Origin: CAMYKD01 sp041617155
GTDB lineage: Bacteria > Pseudomonadota > Alphaproteobacteria > Kiloniellales > JAKSDN01
NCBI GenBank assembly: GCA_041617155.1
Contig: JBFJPL010000100.1
Location: 1-14,803 of the forward strand
Length of the DNA: 14,803 nt
Direction of reading: 5' to 3'
This document shows, piece by piece, positions 1-7,239 of this stretch. The first letter of the stretch is position 1; every line of letters starts with the position of its first letter. Under the pieces are notes generated by a model. The model made no database searches. It was given only the letters and a program-made list of their open reading frames with translations, and was not told the origin of the DNA. The translations under genes were made by a program, and so were the position numbers.

Positions 1-699
1 ATCCTCATCCGGACCGGTCCAGGCGCGCACGCTGATCGGATCGCCGACGGCGAGCCGGCCGGCATACTCCTCGGGCACGGTGAACCTGACCTGAATGAAG
101 GACCGGTCGTCCAGGGTAGCGACCAGAGTCTCCTCGGTCACACGGTCGCCCGGATCGACCTCGGACAGGCCGATGATGCCGTCAAACGGCGCGTACAAGG
201 TGCGATCCTTGAGCGCGGTCTTGGCCTGGGCGAGCCGTAAACCGGCGCTCGCTAGTTCCGCCTGCGCCGTTTGCAGAGAGACGACCGAGACGGTACCCGA
301 GGGCGCCAGCCTCTCGTAGCGCTTGACTTGGCGTCGGGCCTCGTTTTCGGCGATCTCCGCCAGACGAACCGCCAAACGCTCGTGCTCGTCGTTCAGGCGA
401 AGCAGCGGGTCGCCCTTCTTAGTCCGCTGCTCCGCCCGGAACAGGACTTCGACGACCTCGCCGGCGACCTTTGGGCGGAGCGACGCGGATCTGAGCGCTT
501 CGCCGGTGCCTACCGCGCGCAGAACCACCCGGTCCTCCGCCACGGCAAGCGACTCGACGAGGACCAGAGTCGCAGAGGCGCCTTCGCCCTTCGGCTCACG
601 TGACTGGACCGGGTCCCCCCAACCGGAAAGCCACAGCCATCCGGCCAAGAGCACCGCCGCCAAAAGGGCGGTAAGGCCTATCTGCATTCGCAGCGCCAT
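1..699 (-). CDS. RND efflux periplasmic adaptor (HlyD/AcrA-type membrane fusion protein), 3' end missing
   Basis: Partial: 233 codons are visible and the frame is still open at base 1. Members of this family bridge an inner-membrane RND pump to an outer-membrane channel. The order fits: an N-terminal hydrophobic anchor (residues about 7-26), a first beta/lipoyl half (about 60-105, with KVAGEVVEVLFR and KKGDPLLRL), a helical hairpin (about 105-165), the lipoyl return strand TLYAPFDGIIGLSEVDPGDRV (split here as TLYAPFDGIIG then LSEVDPGDRV, about 167-187), and the start of the beta-barrel (FIQVRFTVPEEYAGRLAVGD). The start at 699 is chosen because the anchor follows directly, but its ribosome site is weak. 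In-frame ATGs at 771 and 687 are alternatives; a TAG at 796-798 bounds the frame. The pump gene would normally follow beyond the left edge. Substrate cannot be told from the sequence. Confidence 0.9.
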   Translation of the reverse strand, partial: MALRMQIGLTALLAAVLLAGWLWLSGWGDPVQSREPKGEGASATLVLVESLAVAEDRVVLRAVGTGEALRSASLRPKVAGEVVEVLFRAEQRTKKGDPLLRLNDEHERLAVRLAEIAENEARRQVKRYERLAPSGTVSVVSLQTAQAELASAGLRLAQAKTALKDRTLYAPFDGIIGLSEVDPGDRVTEETLVATLDDRSFIQVRFTVPEEYAGRLAVGDPISVRAWTGPDED

Positions 700-761
700 T
701 CTCGAGGCATCGTCCGATTCTGAGCGGGCGCCTGGCAACGGCGAGCGCCCAACCGCTCCAG

Positions 762-779
762 TATATCCCATATATCCCA
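762..779. repeat. Perfect 9-bp tandem repeat, possible operator
   Basis: TATATCCCA occurs twice head to tail, just upstream of the efflux adaptor start at 699. It also contains the short inverted repeat TATAT-CCC-ATATA. Such a site in front of an efflux gene could bind a local repressor, but no regulator gene lies nearby. If translation starts at 771 instead, the repeat would partly be coding sequence. Confidence 0.35.
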
Positions 780-947
780 GAATGCCGTGACCAACCTATC
801 CAATCAGGAGGCAGCCCGCCGAGCTCGGCGGTCGCGCCCAGTCTTCTCTATACCTGCTACGGAGCTTCGCCACCAAGCATCCCCGGCCTAACCCGGCGCC
901 GCCGGGGGAATTCCGGTTGCAAGCGCCACTGCAAGCGGCTCCGGGTT

Positions 948-984
948 CCTGTCGGAGAACCGAACAGGCCGGCATGTGCCGGCC
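948..984 (+). promoter_or_regulatory. Two overlapping hairpins upstream of the DMT permease
   Basis: Hairpin 1 pairs CCTGTCGG (948-955) with CCGAACAGG (960-968) around an AGAA loop, with one bulged base. Hairpin 2 pairs GGCCGGCA (967-974) with TGCCGGCC (977-984). They share bases 967-968, so full pairing of one opens the end of the other. A third option is GGTTC (944-948) with GAACC (957-961). If transcribed they would sit in the 5' leader of the permease gene at 1121. No known riboswitch class is recognised. Confidence 0.3.
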
Positions 985-1120
985 GAAGCTTCAGAGGTCG
1001 ATCGGGACTTCTGACTCCCGTTACAACATAGACTTTAGTATAAGACAGCATCTTCCAAACGGGCGGCCCCGGCCGCGTCCGCGTTTTCGGAAGCCGAGAC
1101 AGCCGGGGCACTGACCGTCC

Positions 1121-2038
1121 ATGTCCAGCACCAGCTTTTCGCCATCCAGGCCGGAATCCGCCGGCCAGGGCATCGCCTGGATGCTGCTGACCTCCTTCAT
1201 GTTCGTGACCCTGGACGCGCTGGCGAAGCAATTGACGCAGGTCTACCCCGTGCCGCAGGTGGTCTGGGCGCGCTATGTCTTCCACGTTGTGATCCTGGCG
1301 ATCTTCCTGGGCCGGCGTCTGCCGGCGACATTGCGCACCCGGCGCATTGGCTTGCAGCTGCTGCGCTCGCTGTTCCTGCTCGGCGCCACGGGGCTGTTCT
1401 TCTCGGCGCTCGCTTTCATGCAGCTGGCCGAGGCCAGCGCGATCATGTTCGTCGCGCCGCTGCTGGTCACGGCGCTGGCCGTGCCGCTGCTCGGCGAAAC
1501 GGTCGGGCCGCGCCGCTGGGCCAGCGTCCTGGTCGGCTTCCTCGGTGCGCTGATCATTATTCGCCCGGGTGGCGGCGCGGTTGAGGTCGCCGCGCTCTTC
1601 GCGCTCGGCGCGGCGGGGTCCTACGCGCTCTACCAGATCACCACGCGGCTCTTGAGCCGCAGCGACGCGCCGCTCACCACCCTGGCCTACAGCGCGGCGC
1701 TGGGTGCGCTCGCCTCCAGCGTCGCCGTGCCGTTCTTCTGGGTCACGCCGGATTTCACCGGTTGGGTTACCATGGTCGGCCTGGGGTTGATCGGCGGGCT
1801 CGGCCACTTCACGCTGATCAAGGCTTTCGAAGCGGCGCCGGCGGCGACGGTGACGCCGTTCGGCTATGCCAGCCTGATCTGGGCGACGCTCTACGGCTTC
1901 CTGCTGTTCGGCGACCTGCCCGACCTCTGGACCGTAGTCGGCGCCGCGATCATCGCCGGCAGCGGCCTCTACATCTTCCACCGCGAACAGCGGGCGAAGA
2001 TCATGACGCCAGTGGCCCCAGCGTCTCAACAAGACTAG
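1121..2038 (+). CDS. EamA/DMT-superfamily permease
   Basis: A 305-aa integral membrane protein with ten hydrophobic segments in two homologous halves (about 15-145 and 150-290), which is the usual length and layout of EamA transporters. Recognisable elements are the first-helix region GIAWMLLTSFMFVTLDALAKQ, here noted by its ends GIAWML and DALAKQ, the mid-repeat LAEASAIMFVAPLLVTAL with the following LLGETVGPRRWAS, and in the second half the pattern AAPAATVTPFGYASLIWA then LLFGDLPD. Such proteins export amino acids, nucleobases or other metabolites; the substrate cannot be predicted. ATG 1121 is the first start after an in-frame TGA at 1112-1114, with no clear Shine-Dalgarno. The last 38 bases overlap the convergent gene ending at 2001. 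Confidence 0.92.
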   Translation: MSSTSFSPSRPESAGQGIAWMLLTSFMFVTLDALAKQLTQVYPVPQVVWARYVFHVVILAIFLGRRLPATLRTRRIGLQLLRSLFLLGATGLFFSALAFMQLAEASAIMFVAPLLVTALAVPLLGETVGPRRWASVLVGFLGALIIIRPGGGAVEVAALFALGAAGSYALYQITTRLLSRSDAPLTTLAYSAALGALASSVAVPFFWVTPDFTGWVTMVGLGLIGGLGHFTLIKAFEAAPAATVTPFGYASLIWATLYGFLLFGDLPDLWTVVGAAIIAGSGLYIFHREQRAKIMTPVAPASQQD

Positions 2039-3611
2039 AGAGTGGGGCGCGGTAGTGCCTCGAATGGCCGATCTCTCCGGACGTAAATGACGCTTCCAGC
2101 TTTGCGGCTCCGGGATCCAGGCCGCAGAAATCGAACAGTTTCGCGACCGTCGCTCCCGGTTCACGAACCATGTCCTCGTAAGCGACCGTCAGAATTCGCT
2201 TGCCGTAAAGCTCATGCCAAAAGGCCGCCAACTCGTCATAGAGTCGGTAATAGGCGCCGAGCTGCCGCAGGTCGTAGCTGTAGTGGTTTCCACTCGCGTA
2301 ATGCCGGAAATACATGAAGAGGCAATTGTCGCGCGCGTCTCTTCGGCAGTGAATGACCCGCGCGCCCGGGAAGACCTCGAAAATCAATCCGACATAGTCG
2401 AAATAGCCTGGCCAGGTGTTGACGACGAGGCCCTGGGCGGCGTTCGCAACATCGTTGAAATAGGCCTGCTCGAGCGTTGCCTTCCGTTCGGCGGTCAAGC
2501 TGCCGGCAACTTCGGGAAAGCGGCGCCTTGCCCCAAGGCTTTCCAATCGGGAGTCGATCTCCGTGGCCCAGAGCGAGCGCTCGCCGGCCGCGGTCACGCC
2601 GGGGTGGCCTTGCAGCAGGCGCTCGACCAAAGATTTGCCGGAGCGCGACATGCCGATCACGAACACCGGAACAGGCTCGGCGGTCGCTGGCGGCGCGGCG
2701 ATGGCGGGGGCGGCGGCATAGGCCGCCCGTATGCGTTCGACGCGGGCACGTTGCGGTGCGAGGTCGAAGGCGACGCGCTCCGCCATGGCCTTGTTGGCCC
2801 GCCGGAAATGGCTGATCGCCTCGTCATAGGCCCCTATGTCGTCAAGCGCCTTGCCAAGGGCGAAATCGAGTAGGGTTTTCTGTTCAGGTTGGAGAGAAGG
2901 CGAAGCAGCAAGCGCCTGCAGTGCAGCCAGGTCACCGCTGTTCGGCGTAAAGCGGATGATCTGTGCCAGGTTGAGATGCGCCTTGGCGTAGTGGGGGCGA
3001 AGTTCTAGCGCTTTTCGAAAGGCGGCTTCGGCCTCCTGCTTCCGGCCGAGTTCGGTGAACGCCAGACCCAGGTTGTTGTGCGCCTCGGGGAAATCGGTCT
3101 TGAGGCCGAGCGCATGGTCGAAGGCCTCGCAGGCCTCGGCCAGGCGGCCGGTCTCCAGGAGCAGCGCGCCAAGACCGTTTTGGGCGATGGCCGAGGTCGG
3201 CCGCAAGTCAAGGGTCCGGCGGTAAGCTTGTTCGGCACCTCGTGGCTGATTGAGTACGCCTAGCACATTGGCCAGATTGACAAAGGCCTCGGCGAAGTCC
3301 GGCTTCAGCGCAGCAGCCTGACGGTAGGCGGTGGCCGCTTCACCGAGGCGCCCGCCATGCCGAAGTGCCTTGCCGAGGTGAAAGTGAACCTGAGGATCGT
3401 TTGGTTGTTGGGCCGCGCTTTGCCGCAGCAAGCCGGCGCCCTCGTCGAACTTACCCATGCGGCACAGGGCCAGGCCGGCTAGGTGAAGCGCGTCGGCATT
3501 GCCGGGATCTTCCGCCAACAAATTCTGGCAGAGCCGCAGAGCCTCTTTGGCCTTGCCTTTCTTGAGAATGTGCAGAACGGATTGCAGAACGCTGCGATGG
3601 CCTTCGTTCAA
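2001..3611 (-). CDS. TPR-repeat sulfotransferase-like protein with atypical nucleotide loop
   Basis: 536 aa in two parts. Residues 1-280 are about seven tetratricopeptide repeats (for example GRLAEACEAFDHALGLKTDF and the EAHNNLGLAFTELGR repeat). Residues 313-536 form a sulfotransferase-type domain: a 5' phosphosulfate-binding-like loop VFVIGMSRSGKSL (316-328), GLIFEVFPGARVIHCRRD (408-425), the 3' phosphate-binding region RRDARDNCL (423-431), and VAYEDMVREPG (476-486). Family members normally transfer sulfate from PAPS to proteins or glycans. Here the loop reads GMSRSGKS instead of the usual G-x-PRSGT-T, and the expected DK-x-P-x-N-F stretch is NTWPGYF (398-404), so activity may be altered. 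The start is a TTG: no ATG exists between the upstream TAA and residue 52, and GGGGG precedes it. Confidence 0.85.
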   Translation of the reverse strand: MNEGHRSVLQSVLHILKKGKAKEALRLCQNLLAEDPGNADALHLAGLALCRMGKFDEGAGLLRQSAAQQPNDPQVHFHLGKALRHGGRLGEAATAYRQAAALKPDFAEAFVNLANVLGVLNQPRGAEQAYRRTLDLRPTSAIAQNGLGALLLETGRLAEACEAFDHALGLKTDFPEAHNNLGLAFTELGRKQEAEAAFRKALELRPHYAKAHLNLAQIIRFTPNSGDLAALQALAASPSLQPEQKTLLDFALGKALDDIGAYDEAISHFRRANKAMAERVAFDLAPQRARVERIRAAYAAAPAIAAPPATAEPVPVFVIGMSRSGKSLVERLLQGHPGVTAAGERSLWATEIDSRLESLGARRRFPEVAGSLTAERKATLEQAYFNDVANAAQGLVVNTWPGYFDYVGLIFEVFPGARVIHCRRDARDNCLFMYFRHYASGNHYSYDLRQLGAYYRLYDELAAFWHELYGKRILTVAYEDMVREPGATVAKLFDFCGLDPGAAKLEASFTSGEIGHSRHYRAPLSSLVETLGPLAS

Positions 3612-3710
3612 GCGGCCGCCCCCAATTCGGACCTTGCGGGTAACTTGAGTGTCGCGGTTTTAGGAGTTCGCATCAAGGCCTTGGGCGGGCCTGGCCGCCT
3701 GAAAGGATAT

Positions 3711-4355
3711 TTACTTGATCACTTCGTAGGCTCGCAGCCGGGTCAGGAGCTCTCTGGCACGGGCGCCGAGCTTGTAGGCCGCGGTATAGTCGGCGACCGC
3801 CCGTGTCGGGCTGCCGAGCCGTTCGAGCAGGACTCCCCGGAACACCAGGGCGCTGGGGAAATCCGGTTTGAGTTCAAGAGCCCTGTCGTAGTCTTCGAGC
3901 GCTTGTTCGGTTTGCCCGAGGGCAGCGTGGCTGTGGCCGCGGAAGTAGAGTGCCGTTGGGTTGGCAGGTTTGAGACGCAGGGCTTCGTCGAAGTCCGGGA
4001 TCGCCCGCTCATGGTCGCCGGCGCCAGCTTTGACGATACCACGTTGCAGCCAGAATCGGGCTTCCGCCGGCAGCAACGAAATCGCGACACTATAGTCGCT
4101 CATCGCGGCCGGGTTGTTTCCGAGCAGGGAGTAAAGGACACCGCGCCGCATCACCAGCTGCGCCAGGTCCCGGCCGAAAAACACGCGGGAATCGATGGCC
4201 CGCGTGCAGATCTGTATCTGTTCGGCCTGGGTGCCTTTTTTCCGGGCGCAGCTTTGGGCGTCCTCCTGCGGCCCGGCCGAGGCGCCCGCTGCGCCGGCAC
4301 CCACATAGGCCCATAGCACGGCAAGAGCCAAGCCGATGTGCGGTTTGCTTTTCAT
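3711..4355 (-). CDS. Secreted tetratricopeptide-repeat protein
   Basis: 214 aa. An N-terminal signal peptide (MKSKPHIGLALAVLWAYVGA, probable cleavage near residues 26-28) is followed by a segment with two cysteines (C36 and C50, perhaps a disulfide) and about four TPR units: VMRRGVLYSLLGNNPAAMSDY, then WLQRGIVKAG with DFDEALRLKP, then YFRGHSHAALGQ with DYDRALELKP, then VFRGVLLERLG with DYTAAYKLG. TPR arrays of this kind mediate protein-protein contacts, here in the periplasm. The frame is also open from a GTG at 4407-4409, but the ATG at 4355 places the signal peptide at the N-terminus and is preferred. It lies 117 bp downstream of the 334-aa gene and may belong to the same transcript. The precise role is unknown. 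Confidence 0.8.
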   Translation of the reverse strand: MKSKPHIGLALAVLWAYVGAGAAGASAGPQEDAQSCARKKGTQAEQIQICTRAIDSRVFFGRDLAQLVMRRGVLYSLLGNNPAAMSDYSVAISLLPAEARFWLQRGIVKAGAGDHERAIPDFDEALRLKPANPTALYFRGHSHAALGQTEQALEDYDRALELKPDFPSALVFRGVLLERLGSPTRAVADYTAAYKLGARARELLTRLRAYEVIK

Positions 4356-4472
4356 GTTCTTTGTTGTCTTTCCCGCTTCTTGTTTCTTCTTCTGATCGCG
4401 TTGCGGCACTGAAAGCCCCCGGCGCCGTGTTTCCCTCGTGACAGTTGGGCAAGGTGGCCGTTCGCGGCCCCT

Positions 4473-5477
4473 CTAGGCGCTCCGTTCGAGCGCGGCGGCG
4501 GCCTGTTCGAGAATCCAGGCCCGCTCGGCCCGCGACAGGTCCTGCGGCGTATGGGCCAGGGTCCAGGGGTTGATCCAGACACTCTCGCCGTCGTCGTTGT
4601 ATTGCTCGACGCTGGCCGCCAGCGTGCGCAGGGGCGCTGGTGTCGTCTCTTCCAGCAGCAGCCGGGACAGGCGCCGGATCACGACGCCGCGCGGCGGCTC
4701 GGCGAAACACAATTGCCCGTTCGCGCGCTGCGCCTGGCTCTCGAACCGGTCGCCGTGCCAGATGAAGGACCATCCCGGCCAGCGCTCGGCGGCCCGGCGC
4801 GCGATATCCGATGCGCCTTCACCCCACCACATCTCCAGCGCACAGCCATTGGCGTCCAGATGCAGCCCACCCAGGACCGCGTGGGTGCCGTTGACCGCGA
4901 CGACCAGCTCGGGCTCGGCTTCCAGGTCGGCCAGATGGTCGATCAGCGCCGGGCCGTGGTCGAACAGGCTCTCCGGATCCCAGGCCATGGGGTAGAGGCC
5001 GAAGGAGCCGTCCGGCCAACGCACGCTGCATACTGTCTCGGGCGGGAATTCTTTGGCGCGCTCCGGCGGCCCGGGAAGCGGTTGGGGTGCCGGCTCGTTC
5101 GACAGCACCAGCGAGAGGTCGAGCCCCAGATAGTCGACGAATTCGGCCAGCCCATCGGTCGCCCAGGAGACCTGCCAGCCGCTCCAGACCGTTTGGAGCA
5201 ACGCCATGAAAAGCCGCCGCAACGGCAGGTCAATGCCGAGTTCTTCGCCGCCGAACAGCAACAATCGCCGTTGGCCGGGGTCGATCAGAGCGCCGCCCTC
5301 GGCCCAGATGTCGGTTAACCAGTCGTCGCGGCGGCAGCGCTTCTGCCGACGCAGGAAACGCATGGCATGGACCGGTCCCCAGAACAGGTCCTGGGCAATG
5401 CTGATCGCGCCCCAGTGCGAGTAGTAGAGCGTATAGCCGGTGCCTTCGACGACGATGTAGTTCGCTCGGTGGCCCAT
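4473..5477 (-). CDS. Unrecognised 334-aa protein (N-terminus MGHRANY)
   Basis: I cannot assign a function. It begins MGHRANYIVVEGTGYTLYYS, followed by HWGAISIAQDLFWGPVHAMRF, with no signal peptide and no membrane segment. The protein is rich in Trp and acidic residues; the middle has a Pro-rich linker (about 165-180) and a second block RWPDGSFGLYPMAWDPES. I have a vague recollection of uncharacterised proteins sharing the MGxRANxVVVExG...YYxHW opening, which I cannot check. The frame is open further upstream to 5654, but that part is the shadow of the proteinase gene; ATG 5477 is preceded by GGGGA at suitable distance. It starts 28 bp after the proteinase stop, so the two are probably co-transcribed. 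Confidence 0.75.
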   Translation of the reverse strand: MGHRANYIVVEGTGYTLYYSHWGAISIAQDLFWGPVHAMRFLRRQKRCRRDDWLTDIWAEGGALIDPGQRRLLLFGGEELGIDLPLRRLFMALLQTVWSGWQVSWATDGLAEFVDYLGLDLSLVLSNEPAPQPLPGPPERAKEFPPETVCSVRWPDGSFGLYPMAWDPESLFDHGPALIDHLADLEAEPELVVAVNGTHAVLGGLHLDANGCALEMWWGEGASDIARRAAERWPGWSFIWHGDRFESQAQRANGQLCFAEPPRGVVIRRLSRLLLEETTPAPLRTLAASVEQYNDDGESVWINPWTLAHTPQDLSRAERAWILEQAAAALERSA

Positions 5478-5505
5478 GGTTCCCCGTCCCGATCCGATGC
5501 TGTTT

Positions 5506-6213
5506 CTAGTTCTGGGCCATGTGCCAGAGCACCGACTGGTCGTTGACCGAGTAGTGCACCTGGTAGTGCGGCAGGCCGGCCAGTGACACGACGCGGCTGT
5601 GCAGGTTGTCGAGCACCAACTCCTGGCCTTTCTGCCGCACCACGAGCACGGCATGGGCGGCTTCGCGCTTCAGGTCCCACAACACCAGAAGGCGCATGTC
5701 TTCGGTCCGGAAGCCGAGCGCCCGCAGCGACAGATATTTTGTGATGGCGAAATCTTCACAGTCTCCGCCGCGGGCGAAAAACTCGCGCGGTGCTGCCCAG
5801 TAGTCGCGCCGGCCCCAGTTGCGCTCATCCGTGCGATACCGCACCTGGTTGACGAAGCGGTTGACCCGGTCGAGCTGGTGGGCCGGGGACTTGCCGCGCA
5901 GGCCCTCGATCAGCGCGTGCCAGGTGTGCAGGTTGCAGCCGCGGCCCAGCTCGCCGACGCATGTCTCCTCGCCGCCCCAATTGCGCGCCACCATGGCGTT
6001 CCAGTAGCCGGCGTAGAGCATGCTGGCGGCCTGCACCTGCCTCGGTGTTTCCATGGGCCCGTCGGCGGACGGCGCGCCAAGCGGCACCGTGGCGCTATCC
6101 TCGGTCGCGCCCAGCGGTGCTGGGAGCAGCAACCCGGACACCAGCACGCAGACGATCGCTAGACCGTGGCGCCTGCTTGACGGAAATCGAGAATTTGGAG
6201 TATCCGCGGGCAA
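5506..6213 (-). CDS. Periplasmic transglutaminase-like cysteine proteinase (BTLCP, LapG-related)
   Basis: 235 aa with a signal peptide (hydrophobic 17-34, cleavage near LGA at 34-36). The catalytic triad of the bacterial transglutaminase-like cysteine proteinase family is present: Cys152 in GGDCEDFAITKY, His187 in AAHAVLVV and Asp202 in LDNLHS. The DCED stretch corresponds to the catalytic and calcium-binding segment of LapG. LapG cleaves the N-terminus of large surface adhesins to release biofilm cells and is held back by LapD; neither a LapD-type receptor nor an adhesin is in this window, so substrate is open. The start is a TTG at 6213: an AGGAG (6221-6225) stands at correct spacing and an in-frame TAG at 6229-6231 rules out longer forms. 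It heads a probable operon with the 334-aa gene. Confidence 0.88.
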   Translation of the reverse strand: MPADTPNSRFPSSRRHGLAIVCVLVSGLLLPAPLGATEDSATVPLGAPSADGPMETPRQVQAASMLYAGYWNAMVARNWGGEETCVGELGRGCNLHTWHALIEGLRGKSPAHQLDRVNRFVNQVRYRTDERNWGRRDYWAAPREFFARGGDCEDFAITKYLSLRALGFRTEDMRLLVLWDLKREAAHAVLVVRQKGQELVLDNLHSRVVSLAGLPHYQVHYSVNDQSVLWHMAQN

Positions 6214-6264
6214 ACAATCTCTCCTGCGCTAATGCAAGAGAGATAAGACAGCAGAATTATTTGT

Positions 6265-6292
6265 GTTTTATTTAACTTTGTATTTGGATCAA
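6265..6292 (-). promoter_or_regulatory. Candidate sigma-70-type promoter for the BTLCP operon
   Basis: On the minus strand TTGATC (6287-6292) and TAAAAC (6265-6270) are separated by 16 bp, each matching four of six consensus positions. This would give a leader of about 45 bases before the TTG start at 6213. In such AT-rich DNA partial matches arise easily. Confidence 0.3.
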
Positions 6293-6420
6293 TTTTGATT
6301 TGAATTTGGTTTAATTCATATAGAGAGTAATTTTTGCTGTTTTATAGTGGACCAACTCGAAACGAAGTGTGTGATAACCGCTGGGAAGAGCTTTTCAGTC
6401 ATCGCCGGGCTCCGTTTGAA

Positions 6421-6447
6421 ACCCCCTCCCCAACGCGGGGAGGGGGT
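6421..6447 (-). terminator. Strong GC hairpin, likely terminator or REP-like element
   Basis: ACCCCCTCCCC (6421-6431) pairs perfectly over 11 bp with GGGGAGGGGGT (6437-6447) around the loop AACGC. On the minus strand the stem is followed by TTTC, so it can terminate the gene ending at 6471. Its C/G-run sequence resembles short palindromic repeats dispersed between genes in many alphaproteobacteria; only one copy is in this window. Confidence 0.6.
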
Positions 6448-6470
6448 GGCGGGCGAGCGGCCGGTCTGTA

Positions 6471-7109
6471 TCAATCTGATTTGGAATGCGTTTGCCCCCA
6501 AAACTTCAAGAGCGCGTCCGCCATGCTGACGTAAATCGCCCGCCGCTCCGCACCTTTCGCAGAGCGCTCAATGTATCCGGTCCAAAGCGGCGGCTTCCTG
6601 GCTCGGGCGACAGAGACCCGCAGGCGGTATGAATCTTGGTCGCTCACGGAGAGCGCGGCTGGGCTGGCAAATGCGACGGAACGAAATCCTGCACGGTCTT
6701 CGTCAGCCTGGTCCGTGTCGATTGCCGGGCCGGCGTGGCGGGGCCGACCCTCCCCTTGGGCGTAGGTCGGCTCCTCCGCGGCAAAGCGGAAAATCAATTC
6801 GCCGTCGACCGCAACCGTCGTGTAGCCCCGCTTCATCAGCAAGACGGAGAAGTGGTCGGCCAGGGTTACGGCAAGCCCCAGATCATCAGAGCCCTCTTCG
6901 ACCGGCAGGCGGATTTCAACCGTGGCCGCCTTCGGCAGGGGAGCGAGCGACAATGTCCTGATCTTTGTCCCGGCGGCCCTGGCATCGCCGATCGTGGCGG
7001 CAGAAAACACGATACAAAGAAACCAGCCTGCGAGGGACAAGCCAATTAGCCGCGAAACCGTTCGGGCTGGTCGAACTTCTTCCGTCGATCTACGAAGGTG
7101 ATGCATCAT
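6471..7109 (-). CDS. Exported hypothetical protein, paralogue of the 8833-9468 product
   Basis: 212 aa from the chosen start. An N-terminal signal peptide or anchor (TVSRLIGLSLAGWFLCIVF, ending near DARAA) precedes a soluble domain with VEIRLPVEEGSDDLGLAV, TLADHFSVLLMKRGY and, near the end, SYRLRVSVARARKPPLWTG followed by MADALLKFWGQ. The pattern 'Leu-Trp-Thr-Gly ... terminal amphipathic helix' and the SDxxL...A block match the protein at 8833-9468. The layout faintly recalls envelope proteins such as DUF4136, but this is not a firm assignment. ATG 7109 has AAAGG at good spacing; an ATG at 7181 follows a TAGGAG at longer distance and would add 24 residues before the signal. Confidence 0.7.
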   Translation of the reverse strand: MMHHLRRSTEEVRPARTVSRLIGLSLAGWFLCIVFSAATIGDARAAGTKIRTLSLAPLPKAATVEIRLPVEEGSDDLGLAVTLADHFSVLLMKRGYTTVAVDGELIFRFAAEEPTYAQGEGRPRHAGPAIDTDQADEDRAGFRSVAFASPAALSVSDQDSYRLRVSVARARKPPLWTGYIERSAKGAERRAIYVSMADALLKFWGQTHSKSD

Positions 7110-7239
7110 TTGGCGCCTTTCATCCATTTCGCTTGGTTGGTCGGTTGCGCGAAGAGCACGAGAGTTTGCCGGCATGATCATTGCTCGTACAGGCTCCTAA
7201 GCTCGTGATCCGAACCCAACTTTGTCCGCCATTTTCTTG

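Larger units (their letters stand above)
700..1120. other. Divergent intergenic region (421 bp), GC-rich and hairpin-rich
   Basis: No convincing gene. It holds a perfect 16-bp palindrome at 816-831 (CCGCCGAG/CTCGGCGG), an 8-bp direct repeat TGCAAGCG at 918-925 and 930-937, and two hairpins at 948-984. A short AT-rich patch (about 1020-1045) contains TATACT on the minus strand and AGTATAAG on the plus strand, but no well-spaced -35 element is seen for either. The promoters of the adaptor and the permease must lie somewhere here. Confidence 0.6.
6214..6470. other. AT-rich intergenic island upstream of the BTLCP gene
   Basis: About 6215-6356 is strikingly AT-rich (long runs of T and A) inside otherwise GC-rich DNA. 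It is bounded by the imperfect inverted repeat ACAGCAGAATTA (6248-6259) and TAATTTTTGCTGT (6328-6340). The right part carries a strong GC hairpin at 6421-6447. No gene is supported; short open frames here have repeat-like content. Confidence 0.6.

Noticed and set aside
790..866. tRNA-like 3' end (GCCACCA) before 870
   Set aside because: No T-loop GGTTC-type sequence or cloverleaf can be drawn upstream of it.
857..2164. Long open frame (435 codons) on the minus strand
   Set aside because: Opposite strand of the EamA permease. Its product is an Arg/Glu/Gln-rich low-complexity protein with no motif, whereas the plus-strand product is a clear ten-helix transporter.
3483..4316. 277-codon open frame on the plus strand
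   Set aside because: Antisense to both TPR genes; the repeats on the minus strand are unmistakable.
4551..5318. 255-codon open frame on the plus strand
   Set aside because: Antisense to the 334-aa gene. The minus-strand frame has a better start context and natural composition.
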